From an uncultured Lachnospira sp. (GTDB taxonomy: Bacteria > Bacillota > Clostridia > Lachnospirales > Lachnospiraceae), in assembly GCA_900772425.1 (NCBI GenBank), contig CAAHEK010000067.1, forward strand, positions 1 through 6,975: a stretch of 6,975 nucleotides of DNA. The letters are read 5' to 3'. Shown here piece after piece: positions 4,681 through 6,975 of this stretch. The translations under genes and the position numbers were made by a program. The notes under the pieces were generated by a model. The model worked only from the letters and a program-made list of their open reading frames with translations, searched no databases and had not been told where the DNA came from. How positions within the stretch are numbered: position 1 is the first letter of the stretch; every line of letters begins with the position of its first letter.

Positions 4681-6675
4681 ATGGGTCGTTTTGAATTGGT
4701 ATCGGAGTATCAGCCGACAGGTGACCAGCCACAGGCAATAGATGCGCTTGTGCGTGGTTTTAATGAGGGAAATCAGTTTGAGACACTGGTAGGTGTTACT
4801 GGTTCGGGAAAGACATTTACAATGGCTAATATTATTGAGCATGTGCAGAAGCCTACGCTTATTATTTCGCATAATAAGACGTTGGCAGCGCAGTTGTATG
4901 GTGAGATGAAGGAATTCTTCCCGAATAATGCGGTGGAATATTTTGTATCCTATTATGATTACTATCAGCCGGAAGCATATGTTCCACAGAGCGATACTTA
5001 TATAGCCAAGGATTCATCAATTAACGATGAGATAGATAAACTGCGCCATTCTGCAACAGCAGCCCTGTCAGAGCGAAATGATGTTATAATTGTTGCCTCT
5101 GTTTCATGCATATATGGTCTGGGTGCGCCAATTGACTATAAGAACATGGTTATCTCTTTAAGACCTGGCATGGAGAAGGACAGAGATGAGATGATACGCA
5201 AGCTTATAGATATACAATACGTAAGAAATGACCAGGATTTTAAGCGTGGTACTTTCCGTGTACGAGGTGATGTTGTAGAGATTTATCCATCATCTTCAAG
5301 TGGTGATGCAATAAGAGTTGAATTTTTTGGCAACGAAATAGACAGAATAAGTGAAATAGATTCTCTCACAGGCGAAGTCAAGAATGTACTGGAACATGCT
5401 GCCATTTTCCCTAACTCACATTATGTAGTCGAGAAGGAGAAGATGGAGGCTGCCATTGAGAATATTAAAGAGGAGCTTGCAGAGAGAATTAAATATTTTA
5501 AGAGTGAGGATAAGCTTTTAGAGGCGCAGAGAATAGAGGAAAGAACTAATTTTGATATAGAGATGATGCAGGAAACAGGTTTCTGTTCAGGAATTGAGAA
5601 TTATTCAAGACATCTGTCAGGTCTTCCGGCAGGATGTCCACCTTATACATTGATGGACTATTTTCCAGATGATTTTCTGATTATAGTTGATGAGTCACAT
5701 ATTACAATTCCTCAGATAAGGGGAATGTATGCAGGTGACCAGTCAAGAAAGACTACACTTGTGGATTATGGATTCAGGCTTCCGTCTGCAAAGGATAACA
5801 GACCTCTTAATTTTACTGAGTTTGAGAGTAAGATTTCACAGATGTTGTTCGTATCGGCAACACCATCTGTGTATGAGTCTGAGCATGAGCTTATGAGAGC
5901 TGAACAGGTTATACGTCCAACCGGACTTTTGGATCCTGAGATAAGTGTAAGACCGGTTGAGGGGCAGATAGATGATCTGGTTTCAGAGATTAACAAAGAG
6001 ACAGCCAAGCATAATAAGATTCTTGTAACCACACTTACTAAGAGAATGGCAGAAGATTTGACAGAATATCTTAAGGAACTTGGCATCAGAGTTAAATATC
6101 TTCATGCGGATATTGATACACTTGAAAGACAGAAGATAATAAGAGATATGAGACTTGATGGCTTTGATGTGCTGGTAGGAATCAACCTTTTAAGAGAGGG
6201 ACTTGATATTCCTGAGATAAGTCTTGTTGCGATACTTGATGCAGATAAAGAAGGTTTCTTAAGAACGGAGACTTCACTTATACAGACCATAGGACGAGCA
6301 GCAAGAAATGCGGAAGGTCATGTAATTATGTATGCGGATACAATAACAGAGTCCATGGACAAGGCTATATCAGAAACTGAAAGACGTAGGAAGATACAGC
6401 AGCAGTATAATGAAGAACATGGAATAACACCACAGACCATTAAGAAAGCGGTACGAGATTTGATAAGCATTTCCAAGGCAGCAGACGGTGAGGAAGGTGG
6501 AGGAGTTACACTTAAGGTGGACTACGAATCTATGAGCACCAAGGAACTTGAGAAGGTTAAGAAGCAGATTGAGAAGAATATGCATAAGGCTGCTGCAGAA
6601 CTTAACTTTGAAGAGGCTGCTATTTTAAGGGACAAGATGATTGAAGTTAATAAGTATCTGTATGAGAATAAGTAA
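4681..6675 (+). CDS. uvrB: UvrABC system protein B (excinuclease subunit UvrB)
   Basis: UvrB is the damage-verifying helicase-like subunit of nucleotide excision repair. UvrA loads it onto DNA, it inserts a beta-hairpin between the strands, and it recruits the UvrC nuclease. From the ATG at 4681 the product is 664 residues, a normal full length. Motifs in order are a Q-motif region [11 protein letters not shown] (10-20), Walker A GVTGSGKT (38-45), beta-hairpin [12 protein letters not shown] (91-102), Walker B DESH (337-340), motif III SATPS (392-396), [13 protein letters not shown] (500-512), the arginine-finger motif QTIGRAARN (535-543), and a C-terminal UVR domain at about 621-659 that contacts UvrA or UvrC. 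No key residue is missing. The start is chosen by family alignment and the adjacent binding site. It is probably co-transcribed with uvrA, 73 bp downstream. Confidence 0.99.
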   Translation: MGRFELVSEYQPTGDQPQAIDALVRGFNEGNQFETLVGVTGSGKTFTMANIIEHVQKPTLIISHNKTLAAQLYGEMKEFFPNNAVEYFVSYYDYYQPEAYVPQSDTYIAKDSSINDEIDKLRHSATAALSERNDVIIVASVSCIYGLGAPIDYKNMVISLRPGMEKDRDEMIRKLIDIQYVRNDQDFKRGTFRVRGDVVEIYPSSSSGDAIRVEFFGNEIDRISEIDSLTGEVKNVLEHAAIFPNSHYVVEKEKMEAAIENIKEELAERIKYFKSEDKLLEAQRIEERTNFDIEMMQETGFCSGIENYSRHLSGLPAGCPPYTLMDYFPDDFLIIVDESHITIPQIRGMYAGDQSRKTTLVDYGFRLPSAKDNRPLNFTEFESKISQMLFVSATPSVYESEHELMRAEQVIRPTGLLDPEISVRPVEGQIDDLVSEINKETAKHNKILVTTLTKRMAEDLTEYLKELGIRVKYLHADIDTLERQKIIRDMRLDGFDVLVGINLLREGLDIPEISLVAILDADKEGFLRTETSLIQTIGRAARNAEGHVIMYADTITESMDKAISETERRRKIQQQYNEEHGITPQTIKKAVRDLISISKAADGEEGGGVTLKVDYESMSTKELEKVKKQIEKNMHKAAAELNFEEAAILRDKMIEVNKYLYENK

Positions 6676-6736
6676 ATTTGTACAGAAGATGGATATAATT
6701 AGAAACAATGTATAACTGGAAACAGATGATTATAAT

Positions 6737-6741
6737 GGAGG
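6737..6741 (+). promoter_or_regulatory. Strong ribosome binding site for uvrA
   Basis: GGAGG sits 7 nt before the ATG at 6749. It fixes the start despite the unusually long N-terminus of the product, because no later in-frame ATG, GTG or TTG precedes the conserved UvrA sequence. The rest of the 73-bp gap after uvrB shows no terminator and no convincing promoter. Confidence 0.75.
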
Positions 6742-6748
6742 TCGAAAG

Positions 6749-6975
6749 ATGTCTAAGACTAATGACACTGGTAAAGTAACAGATAAGAAGCCGGACAAAA
6801 CAAATACAATAAAAAAAGGTGATTTTAGAAATTTTATAAAAATAAGGGGAGCAAATGAGCATAACCTTCAGGGGATAGACGTGGATATTCCAAGAGATAA
6901 GCTGGTTGTTCTTACGGGATTGTCAGGTTCCGGAAAGTCAAGCCTTGCATTTGATACAATATATGCAGAAGGACA
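6749..6975 (+). CDS. uvrA: UvrABC system protein A, N-terminal part (cut by window end)
   Basis: UvrA is the DNA-damage sensor ATPase of nucleotide excision repair; it forms a dimer and delivers UvrB to lesions. Only the first 75 complete codons are present; the full protein is usually around 940 residues. Residues 29-49 contain the family start [20 protein letters not shown], followed by the first Walker [10 protein letters not shown] (57-65) and [10 protein letters not shown]. Before this is a Lys/Asp/Thr-rich polar leader of about 28 residues, longer than the few residues usually found ahead of the IRGAREHNL-like segment. The gene follows uvrB in the same direction with no terminator seen between them, consistent with a uvrBA operon. 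The gene is truncated only by the window boundary. Confidence 0.97.
   Translation, partial: MSKTNDTGKVTDKKPDKTNTIKKGDFRNFIKIRGANEHNLQGIDVDIPRDKLVVLTGLSGSGKSSLAFDTIYAEG

Noticed and set aside
5766..6086. Minus-strand open frame of 106 codons inside uvrB
   Set aside because: It overlaps conserved helicase motifs of UvrB on the other strand and shows no family features of its own.
6694..6699. TATAAT between uvrB and uvrA as a separate uvrA promoter
   Set aside because: No acceptable -35 at 16-18 bp and no extended -10; a shared uvrBA transcript is the simpler reading.
1..6975. Mobile element, phage, CRISPR or defence system
   Set aside because: No transposase, integrase, cas, toxin or restriction genes are visible. 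All genes are conserved housekeeping types in one orientation with similar composition.

Overview
The window reads as an ordinary stretch of chromosome from a low-GC Gram-positive anaerobe of the Clostridia, most plausibly Lachnospiraceae. The reasons are AT-rich third codon positions, Clostridia-style protein sequences, GGAGG-type ribosome binding sites, and the gene order ftsE-ftsX-M23 peptidase-ctpA-uvrB-uvrA. The taxonomic call is an inference from composition and gene content, since no marker gene is present. Every supported gene lies on the + strand.

Layout: 1-61 is the possible last 19 codons of an unidentified gene cut by the window edge. 62-124 is a short intergenic region with a TATAAT box and a 16-bp near-palindrome. 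125-811 is ftsE and 801-1709 is ftsX, which overlap by 11 bp. 1710-1790 carries a GC-rich hairpin. 1791-2996 encodes a secreted coiled-coil protein with a complete M23 zinc endopeptidase domain. 2997-3127 is filled largely by a 15-bp tandem repeat and an inverted repeat just before the next gene. 3128-4465 encodes a membrane-anchored S41/PDZ carboxyl-terminal processing protease with an Asn-rich cytoplasmic tail. 4466-4680 holds a possible LexA site, an extended -10 promoter and a stem-loop leader. 4681-6675 is uvrB. 6676-6748 is a short gap, and 6749-6975 is the first 75 codons of uvrA, which runs off the window.

How the genes fit together: FtsE and FtsX form an ABC-type complex that, in characterised bacteria, switches on peptidoglycan hydrolysis outside the membrane through a coiled-coil partner (EnvC in E. 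coli, PcsB in streptococci, CwlO in Bacillus). The M23 protein directly downstream has the architecture of such a partner and keeps all its zinc ligands, so it is probably the hydrolase itself. The Ctp protease that follows is a candidate for processing or degrading cell-wall hydrolases. uvrB and uvrA form a separate nucleotide-excision-repair unit with its own promoter and leader. As I recall it, B. subtilis has a related order (ftsE, ftsX, ctpB, minJ, then uvrB, uvrA), so this linkage looks like old Firmicutes synteny and not a mobile island.

I see no mobile element, CRISPR array, rRNA, tRNA or defence system. The parts least explained by known genes are non-coding: the structured uvrB leader, the tandem repeat with alternative hairpins upstream of ctpA, and the hairpin between ftsX and the M23 gene.
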